Of a stretch of 64,000 nt of DNA, positions 27,209 to 34,879 are shown piece after piece (the first letter of the stretch is position 1; each line of letters opens with the position of its first letter). The position numbers were made by a program, and so were the translations under genes. The DNA comes from Ardenticatenaceae bacterium. GTDB taxonomy: Bacteria; Chloroflexota; Anaerolineae; Promineifilales; Promineifilaceae. The stretch spans positions 434,001 to 498,000 of the forward strand of contig JACKBN010000004.1 in NCBI GenBank assembly GCA_020634565.1. The letters run 5' to 3'. Below the pieces are notes generated by a model. It was not told the origin of the DNA. It worked only from the letters and a program-made list of their open reading frames with translations, and made no database searches.

Positions 27209-27237
27209 AGTCTACACGATTTTTTTTGATTTGTCAC
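27209..27237 (-). promoter_or_regulatory. Candidate sigma70-type promoter for the 27 kb RNA
   Basis: Minus strand GTGACA (27237-27232) and TAGACT (27214-27209) with a 17-base spacer. The predicted start is near 27202, just before the first strong stem of the RNA. Confidence 0.5.
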
Positions 27238-27300
27238 GCCCTTTTTTGGTACTTTTGTGTCAAAGTCGCCAAAGTTGGCTCTTTTTTGCTCGTTTTTCTC

Positions 27301-27981
27301 CTATTGGGCCACAAACTGAATGGTTAATAAGACTTCATTGCTAACGTTTGCGACCCCTGGGGCGTTGGGAATTTGGAGATTGAAGTCAGCTCGACTGATT
27401 TGGGCTGTGGCGGAACCAGTTAGTTGGGTACGGCCGTCTGCCGTTACTTCGCCTGAAAAAACAACTGGTTGTGTGATATCGCGTACTGTGAGTTCTCCCG
27501 CAATTTCAACCGGGATGGCCTCATTTGCTAGAAATGTATCAGGCAATCCACTGATTTGCATTGGCGAAAAGGTAATGTACTCGTAGGTTTCGGTGTCGAG
27601 GATGAAGTTGTGTATGGCATTATCTCGGAATTCATTGTCTGTGGCAAGTGTGCGGGCGTTGATGGAGATAGTTCCAATCTGGCTGTCTGAGGGATTCTCG
27701 AAATCAACGGCTATTTGCCCCGCGATTTGCTGGCCGCCCCCCATAACAGTTGTCGGAAGCCCTCGCAGCACCTCATCCAATTCAAACGTGACTTCCGAGG
27801 CGTCGGGCACAATTTCCAACAGGGTAAATTGATCTGCATCCTCGCCCAATTCCAGCGGAATGGCAGCAATTGGTTCGGTTGGTGTACGGCTTGGTTGCAG
27901 AAACAGTGCCCATACGACACCAATCAGTACGGCCCCTACCACCATCACAATAATGCCGCCCAGCAATGTTTTATCTTTCAT
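27301..27981 (-). CDS. YceI-like domain protein, membrane anchored
   Basis: A 226-residue protein. Residues 7-27 form one hydrophobic helix (GGIIVMVVGAVLIGVVWALFL), and the rest is a lipocalin-like YceI domain: SEVTFELDEVLRG, GTISINARTLATDNEFRDNAI, the FSPMQISGLPD segment, GELTVRDITQPVVFSGEV and RADFNLQIPN. YceI proteins bind long isoprenoid or lipid chains in the cell envelope; the ligand here is unknown. It is a single-gene unit, divergent from the ATP-grasp gene. Confidence 0.9.
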   Translation of the reverse strand: MKDKTLLGGIIVMVVGAVLIGVVWALFLQPSRTPTEPIAAIPLELGEDADQFTLLEIVPDASEVTFELDEVLRGLPTTVMGGGQQIAGQIAVDFENPSDSQIGTISINARTLATDNEFRDNAIHNFILDTETYEYITFSPMQISGLPDTFLANEAIPVEIAGELTVRDITQPVVFSGEVTADGRTQLTGSATAQISRADFNLQIPNAPGVANVSNEVLLTIQFVAQ

Positions 27982-28150
27982 TTTGAAAATGGTTCCTTTC
28001 TTTGATTTTGCCGGGTATTCTAGGTGGTTTAATTGGCTTATTCAACTGATACCGACTGTTTCTTAGCCCATACTTTACTTGAGGACGACGGTGTGTGGCG
28101 AACGGCCGTTTTCTCTCCAAATCTCACCAGAAAATTGACAGTCTATGATA

Positions 28151-28246
28151 TAGACAGCGAAAAAATTATGCTTTATACTGTGCGCAAATTTAATCGAACA
28201 GTGTATTAACCCCATTTTCGGCCTGGTGCGGAAAATGGGGTTTTAT
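28151..28246 (+). promoter_or_regulatory. Promoter and terminated leader upstream of the ATP-grasp gene
   Basis: TAGACA (28151-28156) and TATACT (28174-28179) are 17 bases apart, a good sigma70-type promoter. About 22 bases after the expected start lies a strong stem, AACCCCATTTTC (28208-28219) with GAAAATGGGGTT (28231-28242), followed by TTTTAT. No gene ends here on this strand, so the stem would stop a roughly 60-base leader or act as an attenuator for the gene that starts 24-42 bases later. Confidence 0.5.
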
Positions 28247-28269
28247 AATGGCAAAAATTAACTTGCTGC

Positions 28270-29346
28270 ATGAGGAAAATAAACAAGATGCGCGTTGCGT
28301 TATTAGCAAACTTAAAGAAAAATGCCCCTCACTGGCCCGGGATTTCCCCTGACCACTGGGACGATTTAGATAGTGAAGCCACCATTGAAGCGATTATGGC
28401 TGCTTTGCGAAGCAATGGCCATGAGGTGACTTTTGTTGAGGGCAATGCTCAGCTGGTCAACGAACTGCAAAAACTTCAGCCAGACATTTGTTTCAACATT
28501 TGTGAAGGCCATGTAGGTGACTCCCGTGAATCGCATGTGCCTGCTATTTTGGAAATGCTGCGCCTGCCTTACACAGGGTCACAGGTGCTTACTCTGGCGC
28601 TCACGCTGGACAAACCGATGACCAAGCGGGTGCTAACCTATCACGATTTGCCAACGCCAGCGTTTCAGGTGTTTGAGCGGGTGAATGAACCGCTTGATCC
28701 GCAAATGAAATTTCCCATTTTTGTGAAGCCAAGTCGTGAAGGTACCGGGATGGGCGTGAGCAGCGAGTCTATTGTGCAGGACGAAGCTCAGCTGCGAACA
28801 CAACTGCGTCGTTTATTTGAACGGTATGACCAGCCGGTTTTGGCGGAGCAGTTTATTGACGGCCGGGAAGTTACGGTTGGCGTGGTTGGCAACTTAACGA
28901 CGCCAGTTGCCTGGCGACTGCCAGAAGATGAAGAAGCGCCACGTCTTTCTCGTGGTTTGCATTTTTTGCCGCCGCTGGAAGTTGATATGAGCCGTTATCC
29001 AGATGAAGAAGCTGGAATTTATACCAGCCGCATCAAAACAGAGTTGGCTCATGATTTCCACTATTTTTGCCCCGCTCCTTTAACGGAAGAGCAATTACAG
29101 GATCTGAATTGGTTAACGGCCGCTACGTTTCGGGTGACAGGCTGCCTGGATGTGGCCCGCGTGGATTTCCGGCTGGATGCGCATGATAACAATAAGCCTT
29201 ACATTTTGGAGATCAATCCGCTGCCGGGTTTGAATCCAGAGTATTCGGATTTGTGCATTGAGGCAAAAGCGGAGGGCTGGAAGTATGAGACGCTGGTCAA
29301 CCGAATTTTGGATGAAGCGGCCGACCGGTATGGGCTTGGCAGCTAA
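28270..29346 (+). CDS. D-alanine--D-alanine ligase-like ATP-grasp protein
   Basis: A 358-residue ATP-grasp enzyme. Motifs: FPIFVKPSREGTGMGVSSES (ATP-binding lysine and glycine loop), VLAEQFIDGREVTVGVVG, and the Mg-binding end DVARVDFRLD...ILEINPLPGLNPEYSD. This arrangement is that of the Ddl family, which joins two carboxylate/amino substrates through an acyl phosphate. The N-terminal SHVPAILEMLRLPYTGS segment also matches. It stands alone, away from murein genes, so it may be a Ddl paralogue with a different substrate. The start could be 28270 or, better placed after GAGGA, 28288. Confidence 0.88.
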   Translation: MRKINKMRVALLANLKKNAPHWPGISPDHWDDLDSEATIEAIMAALRSNGHEVTFVEGNAQLVNELQKLQPDICFNICEGHVGDSRESHVPAILEMLRLPYTGSQVLTLALTLDKPMTKRVLTYHDLPTPAFQVFERVNEPLDPQMKFPIFVKPSREGTGMGVSSESIVQDEAQLRTQLRRLFERYDQPVLAEQFIDGREVTVGVVGNLTTPVAWRLPEDEEAPRLSRGLHFLPPLEVDMSRYPDEEAGIYTSRIKTELAHDFHYFCPAPLTEEQLQDLNWLTAATFRVTGCLDVARVDFRLDAHDNNKPYILEINPLPGLNPEYSDLCIEAKAEGWKYETLVNRILDEAADRYGLGS

Positions 29347-29362
29347 TAGGTGAATCAAACAG

Positions 29363-29418
29363 AGATTGGACCATTTTTGCTGAACCTGCTTTCATCGTGA
29401 GCAAAAATGGTCCAATCT
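29363..29418. terminator. 19-bp perfect inverted repeat between convergent genes
   Basis: Arms 29363-29381 (AGATTGGACCATTTTTGCT) and 29400-29418 are exact reverse complements around an 18-base loop. It lies between the ATP-grasp gene (+) and the CRP gene (-) and probably ends both transcripts. A related sequence (GATTGGGCCAATTTATGC type) is at 63906-63953. Confidence 0.65.
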
Positions 29419-29447
29419 TGAACTGACTTCGCAATTATCTATCCAGC

Positions 29448-30134
29448 CTAAGCGGTTACTTCGGCTCGTAGAGCATCGGCGTCGAGAATGGTGATACGGC
29501 CGTATTCAAACCAGATCAGGCAGCGCTCCCGAAAATCTCGCAGAATTTTGTTGGTACTTTCACGCGTGGCCCCGATGAGGCTGGCCAGATTTGCTTGAGT
29601 CAGGGTCATGTCGATGATGACGTTATCCGCTTCGATACGGCCGTAATCCTGGGCCAGCTCCAATAGCTTGCGCGCCAATCGCTGCGACACGGGCAGCGAG
29701 GCCAAACTGTCCATTTGCCGCGTGTTGTAGCGCACCCGATGCGTTAGTTCCTTCATGAAGTTAAGCGCCAGTTGGGGGAAACGCTGCATATGCTGCCGGA
29801 AGCTTTCCCGGCTGATGGTGTAGAGCAAGGTTTCATCCAGAGCAACGGCCGTTGCCGAGCGCGGCAGCCCATCAATCACAGCCAGTTCGCCAAACATATC
29901 GCCCGGTCGTCCAAACAAAATCACTGACGTTTCGCTGCCATCCAGGCCGTTGACGTAGATGCGTACCTGACCGGATTGCACCAGGTAAAGCGTTTGCCCC
30001 GGATCGCCTTCCCGAAAGATGATCTCACCCTGCTTAAACCGGCGCGGCTGCACATCCTCGGAAATGGAGCGCAGCTGTTCGGGCGTGAGAGAATGAAATA
30101 ACGGAATATCCTGAAGGAACCGGGTGATGTTCAT
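29448..30134 (-). CDS. CRP/FNR family transcription regulator
   Basis: A 228-residue regulator. Residues about 5-120 form a cyclic-nucleotide-binding fold (FREGDPGQTLYLVQSGQVRIY, GDMFGELAVIDGLPRSATAVA, with the Glu and Arg of the phosphate cassette). Residues about 150-225 form the winged helix (LTQANLASLIGATRESTNKILRDF). No N-terminal cysteine cluster is seen, so an FNR-type Fe-S cluster is unlikely. The frame is open to 30440, but MNITRFLQDIPLF at 30134 matches the family N terminus. It sits 139 bp downstream of the DUF3307 gene. Confidence 0.93.
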   Translation of the reverse strand: MNITRFLQDIPLFHSLTPEQLRSISEDVQPRRFKQGEIIFREGDPGQTLYLVQSGQVRIYVNGLDGSETSVILFGRPGDMFGELAVIDGLPRSATAVALDETLLYTISRESFRQHMQRFPQLALNFMKELTHRVRYNTRQMDSLASLPVSQRLARKLLELAQDYGRIEADNVIIDMTLTQANLASLIGATRESTNKILRDFRERCLIWFEYGRITILDADALRAEVTA

Positions 30135-30227
30135 GGGTTTGTTTCCCTTTCGGAACGATACAACAGGCTGATAAATTGGTTGGAAGCTCATTTTATATCT
30201 CCCGAAAAGAAAAAACTGGTTGATTGC

Positions 30228-30266
30228 GCTGCCAGCAACAAAGGATACGTTTGCTGCTGGCAGCAG
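30228..30266. terminator. Hairpin downstream of the DUF3307 gene
   Basis: CTGCCAGCAacAAA pairs with TTTgcTGCTGGCAG around a short loop (about 30229-30266). On the minus strand it follows the end of the DUF3307 gene and is succeeded after 9 bases by a U-rich stretch (complement of 30209-30214). Confidence 0.45.
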
Positions 30267-30273
30267 GCTGTTA

Positions 30274-30966
30274 TTAAATGAATTGAAACAAGATGCCGAC
30301 CGAAACGGCGAGCGTGACGCTGACGAGCAGCTCTGCCAGGTAAACAGGGGCTCGCTCATCGTTGGCCATTTGGGGCCATTCCATGAGCAGCCGGGGCAAG
30401 ATAACCACTGGCACCAGAACGTATTGGCCCATGGCGACAAAGGTGGTCATGAGCAACCGTTCTAGAATCCCCAAATATTTGCTGGAATCGCCAAACTGCG
30501 GGGCAGAGCCTTGCACCAGACCATAAGCGGTGAACTTAACAACCACCCAGGCAGGCATGGTCACAAAAGCATAGCCCAATAGGTAGATGAGCAGTAAATC
30601 GCTCTGCAAGATGTGCATCCCATCTTGCAGCAGGCTTGTCAGGTTCAGGTAGCCACCGGCGGTGAGTGCCAGCGTAATGACGGTAAAATGTGCCAGTTGG
30701 TCTAGAGAAAACCGTGCCAGTTCCGGAATCGGCAATTTTACCCGCAGCTGAACGGCATCAATGAGAAAGTGGGCGATCCCGATTACTACCACCCAGGGCC
30801 ACCAGGCCGGATTAAATGGCAAAATAAACAGCCAGGTGACGGCAAATACGACCAGGCAATGGACGATCACGCCTTTAAGTTCCCGGCTTTTCCAGGCTGC
30901 CAGGCTGTTCCACTGTAAAATATAGTCTCCGACAAGATGTGCTAAAAACATGGCAATGATCATCAT
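30274..30966 (-). CDS. DUF3307 family membrane protein
   Basis: A 230-residue protein with about six hydrophobic helices. The N terminus FLAHLVGDYILQWNSLAAWKS and the following HCLVVFAVTWL...IGIAHFLIDAVQL match DUF3307, a family of unknown function with conserved His and Asp in the first helices. The start is ATG ATG at 30966/30963. It is divergent from the Rrf2 regulator and separated from it by 341 bases. Confidence 0.82.
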   Translation of the reverse strand: MMIIAMFLAHLVGDYILQWNSLAAWKSRELKGVIVHCLVVFAVTWLFILPFNPAWWPWVVVIGIAHFLIDAVQLRVKLPIPELARFSLDQLAHFTVITLALTAGGYLNLTSLLQDGMHILQSDLLLIYLLGYAFVTMPAWVVVKFTAYGLVQGSAPQFGDSSKYLGILERLLMTTFVAMGQYVLVPVVILPRLLMEWPQMANDERAPVYLAELLVSVTLAVSVGILFQFI

Positions 30967-31225
30967 TGGCCTCCCTATGTGTCATGATAATGAATTTGAG
31001 ATGGCTGTCTGTTTCTGGGTTGACATCCGTCTCGTTTGTTTGTCTACCTTTAGCATAGGGCATGGGGGTGGGTGGCGCTGTGAGATTTTTCACATGGGGG
31101 GCAAATTGGGGGTAAAACGGCCGTTTCTCTCCTGTAGGGCTTCTTTTCGTTTTGCGCGAATTCTTGCCTTATGCGATAGTTAGAGGAATGTCATGTTCTC
31201 AATGTCAATTGTCATAAAAACCTTA

Positions 31226-31237
31226 TGACATATGTCA
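31226..31237. promoter_or_regulatory. TGACATATGTCA palindrome, candidate operator
   Basis: A perfect 12-base palindrome 70 bases upstream of the Rrf2 gene, with further TGTCA/TGACA half-sites at 31190-31215. The rest of the 341-base gap between the divergent genes (30967-31307) holds one ACGGCCGT copy (31117-31124) and no gene that I can support. Autoregulation by the Rrf2 protein is inference. Confidence 0.4.
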
Positions 31238-31307
31238 CTTTGTGTTGAGTGTGCTGTCGGTAAAATCAGGCCAATCGAGATGTGGAGTTTTTAGGTCAAC
31301 AATATCT

Positions 31308-31808
31308 ATGTTTCAAATTAGCCGACGAATAGATTACGCCGTAAGAATCATGATTGAGTTGGGGATGCAGCCTGAAGGCGCATTCCTTTCGGCGCGTCGG
31401 GTCTCTTCAAGAACGGCCGTTCCCAAAGCATTTCTCCACAAAATTACGGCCGATTTGGTGCGAGCCAACCTCATTATGACCCAAACTGGCCCGACAGGCG
31501 GGTTGGCGCTGCAAAGACCATGCGCTCAAATCAATTTGCTTCATGTGGTGGAGGCGATTGAGGGGCCAGTTTGTCTCAACATTTGCCTGGTACGGCCGCA
31601 GGAATGCAGCCGGGATCGCTTTTGTCCGGGACATGAAGTGTGGGGGCGTTTGCAGATTATGGTCGTCGATGAGCTGCGCAACACCATTCTGGCAGATTTG
31701 GTTCAGGAAGCGAAGCGACTGCAAAAAAATCCCCGTTCTGCCCTGGTTGACTTTCCCTATCTTGAAGAAAAAGTAGAAACCGCTGCCGTGGAAAAGGAAC
31801 AAAGCTAA
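31308..31808 (+). CDS. Rrf2 family transcription regulator, likely Fe-S binding
   Basis: A 166-residue regulator. The N-terminal winged helix (MFQISRRIDYAVRIMIELG) and the wing TQTGPTGGLALQRP match Rrf2. The cluster region holds cysteines in CLNICLVRPQEC...FCPGH, consistent with an IscR/NsrR-like Fe-S centre. Start 31308 is chosen by homology; the frame is open 66 bases further. It begins the run of SCO and cytochrome oxidase genes (2 bp to the next), so it probably senses NO, O2 or Fe-S state and controls this respiratory locus. Confidence 0.9.
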   Translation: MFQISRRIDYAVRIMIELGMQPEGAFLSARRVSSRTAVPKAFLHKITADLVRANLIMTQTGPTGGLALQRPCAQINLLHVVEAIEGPVCLNICLVRPQECSRDRFCPGHEVWGRLQIMVVDELRNTILADLVQEAKRLQKNPRSALVDFPYLEEKVETAAVEKEQS

Positions 31809-31810
31809 CC

Positions 31811-32509
31811 ATGTCTACCAGTGCGCCGGCAATTGTTCGGCCTCGCAAATCTTCAGGCATGTTAATTTGGTGGCTCTTTTTTGGCCTTTTTGGTTTGATG
31901 GGCGCTTTTGTCATCTGGTTTTCCACGGCTCGACCCATTACTGTGTTACCCCGTATTACGTTGGCACCCGGTTTCTACTTAACGGATCAGGATGGGAATC
32001 GGTTTACGAGCGAAGATTTGCGGGGCGAAATTGTTCTTTACAACTTTGCCTATACAGCGTGTGAAACGCCTTGCAAGCAGACCAATCAGGTGATGGCCGA
32101 AGTTCAAGCGCGCCTGCCAGAGATTTCTGCTTCGGTTCCCCTGAAATTGGTGACCTTTTCCATTGACCCCACGGATGCTGACAATTTAGGTGCTTTTGCC
32201 GAAGAGGTTGGCGCGGATCCAGCCGTCTGGTCGTGGGCCACTGGTGGTGCCCCACAGTTAAAGTCAGTCATTGGCGGGGGATTTAGTGTGTACTATAAGC
32301 AACAAGAAGACGGCCGTTTCAAACTAGATCCGGCTTTTATTCTGGTGGATGGCAGTGGCGTGATTCGGGCAGATTACCGGTCTGAAACACCCGATGTTGA
32401 TACCATCATGCGGGATTTTGGCTTACTGTCTGACGAAGTAGACCACAGCGAGGGGATTTACCGCTTTGCCTATGAAGCGGCGCATCTCTTCTCCTGCTAT
32501 CCCCGATAA
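31811..32509 (+). CDS. SCO1/SenC-like protein lacking the usual histidine ligand
   Basis: A 232-residue membrane-anchored thioredoxin-fold protein. One helix at about 16-38; then YNFAYTACETPCKQTNQVM, giving the C-x3-C of copper chaperones; TFSIDPTDAD is typical of SCO. The position that is normally His in the family (D-H-T/S-A) is Pro here (LDPAFILVDGSG), so a standard Cu site is not expected. It precedes a canonical SCO gene by 12 bp; the pair may divide copper binding and thiol reduction of subunit II. Confidence 0.85.
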   Translation: MSTSAPAIVRPRKSSGMLIWWLFFGLFGLMGAFVIWFSTARPITVLPRITLAPGFYLTDQDGNRFTSEDLRGEIVLYNFAYTACETPCKQTNQVMAEVQARLPEISASVPLKLVTFSIDPTDADNLGAFAEEVGADPAVWSWATGGAPQLKSVIGGGFSVYYKQQEDGRFKLDPAFILVDGSGVIRADYRSETPDVDTIMRDFGLLSDEVDHSEGIYRFAYEAAHLFSCYPR

Positions 32510-32521
32510 GGCAATATAAAA

Positions 32522-33184
32522 ATGAGCGGTATGACAGAAACAGCAAACAATGAAGCACCCAAAACACCGTTTTGGAAAAACCAAATTTTCCGTTTAGCCC
32601 TGATTGGTTTGGGCATCGGTATTGGCTTAGGCGTGTTGTATTTGGTGGTACGGCCGTATATCGGCCCCAGAGAATGGCATGGCATGGAGATTCAGTCGAA
32701 TCTGCCAGTGACCAACTTTACACTCACCGGACCTGGCGAGGAACCCGTAAGCCTGGTTGATTTTCGGGACAAGGTAGTGATGCTCTACTTTGGCTACACC
32801 TTCTGCCCCGATGTGTGCCCGGCGACCATGGTTGAACTGCGTGACGCGATGGAGATTCTGGGAGATCGCAGCGAAGACGTGCAGGTGATCATGATTACGG
32901 TGGATCCGGAGCGGGACACGCCGGAAGTGCTGGAGCAGTATCTGGCCCACTTCGATGAATCATTCATTGGCTTAACCGGCACGCCGGATGAACTAATCGC
33001 CGTGACCGCCCCGATGGGCATCTTTTTTGAGAAGCATGAGGGTAGTGCAGCCTCGGGCTATCTCATTGATCACACGGCTACGGTGGCTGTGCTGGATAAA
33101 GATGGCAAGCTGCGCCTGATTTACCCCTTTGGCATTACGGGCGAAGAAATCGCTGCCGATCTGAAGTATCTGGTGCGTGAGTAG
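32522..33184 (+). CDS. SCO1/SenC copper chaperone
   Basis: A 220-residue protein: an N-terminal helix (about 24-44), then YFGYTFCPDVCPATM (C-x3-C), TVDPERDTPE, and YLIDHTATVAVLD with the Cu-ligand His. SCO proteins deliver copper to the CuA site of oxidase subunit II or reduce its cysteines. The oxidase genes follow after 149 bases. Confidence 0.93.
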   Translation: MSGMTETANNEAPKTPFWKNQIFRLALIGLGIGIGLGVLYLVVRPYIGPREWHGMEIQSNLPVTNFTLTGPGEEPVSLVDFRDKVVMLYFGYTFCPDVCPATMVELRDAMEILGDRSEDVQVIMITVDPERDTPEVLEQYLAHFDESFIGLTGTPDELIAVTAPMGIFFEKHEGSAASGYLIDHTATVAVLDKDGKLRLIYPFGITGEEIAADLKYLVRE

Positions 33185-33237
33185 TATTTTCTGGCGGGCA
33201 AATATCTGCTTGCCAGAGAAGCCCAATTTGTTACCTA

Positions 33238-33281
33238 CTTTTGTGATTTATGGCGAATTCATCACAAAAGCGGAATTTTTT
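33238..33281 (+). terminator. Hairpin with U-run between SCO and oxidase genes
   Basis: CTTTTGTGAT (33238-33247) pairs with ATCACAAAAG (33261-33270), followed by CGGAATTTTTT. It may partly separate the SCO transcript from the oxidase genes. Confidence 0.5.
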
Positions 33282-33333
33282 CACTTGGTCAGGGCAAATA
33301 GCCATGCCCGCCAAATTTTGAAGGAGGTTTTTG

Positions 33334-33471
33334 ATGGAAAAGGATAAGAAGTACAAAGCGCCTCAGGGCACTGTCGTCCTCGTCATTTTGTACGTTCTCC
33401 TCATCATCGCATTGTGGGGGAGTGCTTACCTGACAATGCTATCACGAGGGATGACAGGAGTGGGCGGATGA
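33334..33471 (+). CDS. Cytochrome c oxidase subunit IIa (ba3 type)
   Basis: A 45-residue protein: a charged start (MEKDKKYKAPQG), one hydrophobic helix (TVVLVILYVLLIIALWGSAYL) and a short tail ending in MTGVGG. This matches the single-helix subunit IIa of ba3 oxidases. A strong GGAGG lies 6 bases before the ATG. Its stop overlaps the next start (ATGA), immediately upstream of subunit II, the position where this subunit is usually found. Confidence 0.85.
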   Translation: MEKDKKYKAPQGTVVLVILYVLLIIALWGSAYLTMLSRGMTGVGG

Positions 33472-33956
33472 TTCACATAGACAGTCGTGAACGCAACTTC
33501 ATTATTGGCACTACGATTTTGCTGCTGATATTTGGTACGGCCGTTTTGGTGAGCAGTTTTGCCTTTGGGTTTCAGGTTCCCGCACCGGTAGACCGCGTGG
33601 ATCCGAAACTGGTGGCCACGCCCGGCCAATCTCCCTGGGGTGACCCGGTTGAGGAACGTATTCGTGAATTAGCACCCAACAAGTACGAAGTCTACATTTT
33701 GGCGCAAGCGTGGAATTTCCAACCACGTGAGATTCGTGTACCTGTTGGTTCTACGGTGACGTTTTTCTTAACCAGCAAAGATGTTCAGCACGGTTTTAAG
33801 CTGAGCGGTACCAACGTAAACATGATGGTGCTGCCCGGCGAAGTGTCGAGGTTGACAGCAACATTTGATGAACCAGGCGAATACAACTTCGTTTGTCACG
33901 AATATTGTGGCGTGGGTCATCATACCATGTATGGTCAGCTTATTGTGGAGCCATAG
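33468..33956 (+). CDS. Cytochrome c oxidase subunit II (CuA), ba3 type
   Basis: A 162-residue protein with one N-terminal helix (FIIGTTILLLIFGTAVLVSSF) and a cupredoxin domain. CuA ligands are seen in DVQHGF and CHEYCGVGHHTM. The short form with a single helix is the ba3 arrangement; the missing helix is supplied by subunit IIa. The start at 33468 (MIHIDSRERN) overlaps the subunit IIa stop; an upstream in-frame ATG lies within that gene and is rejected. Confidence 0.95.
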   Translation: MIHIDSRERNFIIGTTILLLIFGTAVLVSSFAFGFQVPAPVDRVDPKLVATPGQSPWGDPVEERIRELAPNKYEVYILAQAWNFQPREIRVPVGSTVTFFLTSKDVQHGFKLSGTNVNMMVLPGEVSRLTATFDEPGEYNFVCHEYCGVGHHTMYGQLIVEP

Positions 33957-33958
33957 TT

Positions 33959-34873
33959 ATGGATGCGGTAAATGAAATTGTCCAACCGGTAAGACGACCT
34001 TCACTTTCTTTTTGGCGAACGGCCGTTGTTCTCTTCAAACTACGCATTGTCTCCCTGCTGCTGCTTTCAGCTTTTGGGGGGGCAGGTCTGGGCACCATGA
34101 TTGCCGGGCGGGCTTCCGCCTGGGATTGGGTGCTGCTGGCCATCACCGGCACGCTTTCTGCGGCGGGTGCCTCAGGTATTAACCAATACCTGGAGCGGGA
34201 CAGAGATTCCAAAATGAATCGTACGGCCGCTCGGCCGCTGGCAACAGGCCAGATCGAAAATCCCCACATGATTTTGATGGTGGGGCTTGGCATGGTTTTA
34301 GGGGCAACCGCGTTGGCAGCCGCATTTAATTTAGCTTTGGCCTTTTGGGTATTTTTCGGTGCTGTTATTTATGTTGGGGTTTACACGGTGTGGCTCAAAC
34401 CACGGACGACGCTCAATATTGTCATTGGGGGCGCGGCAGGCAGCTGTGCCGTCATCAGTGGCGGCGCGGCCGTGGGTGCCTGGTCAGCATTAGGTGTCTG
34501 GATTTTGGCGGCTTTGGTATTCGTCTGGACGCCTGTTCACTTTTGGGCGCTGGCCCTGGCTTACCGCGCAGACTACATCAAGGCTGATTATCCCATGCTA
34601 CCCGCTCGGGTTCCCCCCATGGTGGCTGCGCGTTGGACCGCTTTCCATACGGTTCTCACCGCAGCTTCTGGTCTGGCCTTAGGTTTTTGGCCCGCGATTG
34701 ATTGGTTCTACTTAGTGCCGATTGGTCTGGCAACGGCCGTACTCATCGTACGCACCATTGCCCTACTCAAGGCCCCAGCCGAAAAAGCACCGGCATTTGC
34801 CTTATTCCACTTCTCTAATCTCTATCTTGCACTCGTGCTGGTCGTTATCTTGCTCGCCAGCTTGTGGAGGTAA
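33959..34873 (+). CDS. ctaB: Protoheme IX farnesyltransferase
   Basis: A 304-residue membrane prenyltransferase that makes heme O from heme B for the oxidase. The two Asp-rich motifs are NQYLERDRDSKMNRT and YRADYIKADYPMLP, and VWTPVHFWALAL is typical. The start at 33959 lies 2 bases after the subunit II stop; the frame is open further but inside that gene. Confidence 0.95.
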   Translation: MDAVNEIVQPVRRPSLSFWRTAVVLFKLRIVSLLLLSAFGGAGLGTMIAGRASAWDWVLLAITGTLSAAGASGINQYLERDRDSKMNRTAARPLATGQIENPHMILMVGLGMVLGATALAAAFNLALAFWVFFGAVIYVGVYTVWLKPRTTLNIVIGGAAGSCAVISGGAAVGAWSALGVWILAALVFVWTPVHFWALALAYRADYIKADYPMLPARVPPMVAARWTAFHTVLTAASGLALGFWPAIDWFYLVPIGLATAVLIVRTIALLKAPAEKAPAFALFHFSNLYLALVLVVILLASLWR

Positions 34874-34879
34874 TTCTTT

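Noticed and set aside
26944..27237. Two overlapping open frames of 80-90 codons in the 27 kb gap
   Set aside because: They cross the terminator stem and the structured RNA, lack good ribosome sites and show no family resemblance.
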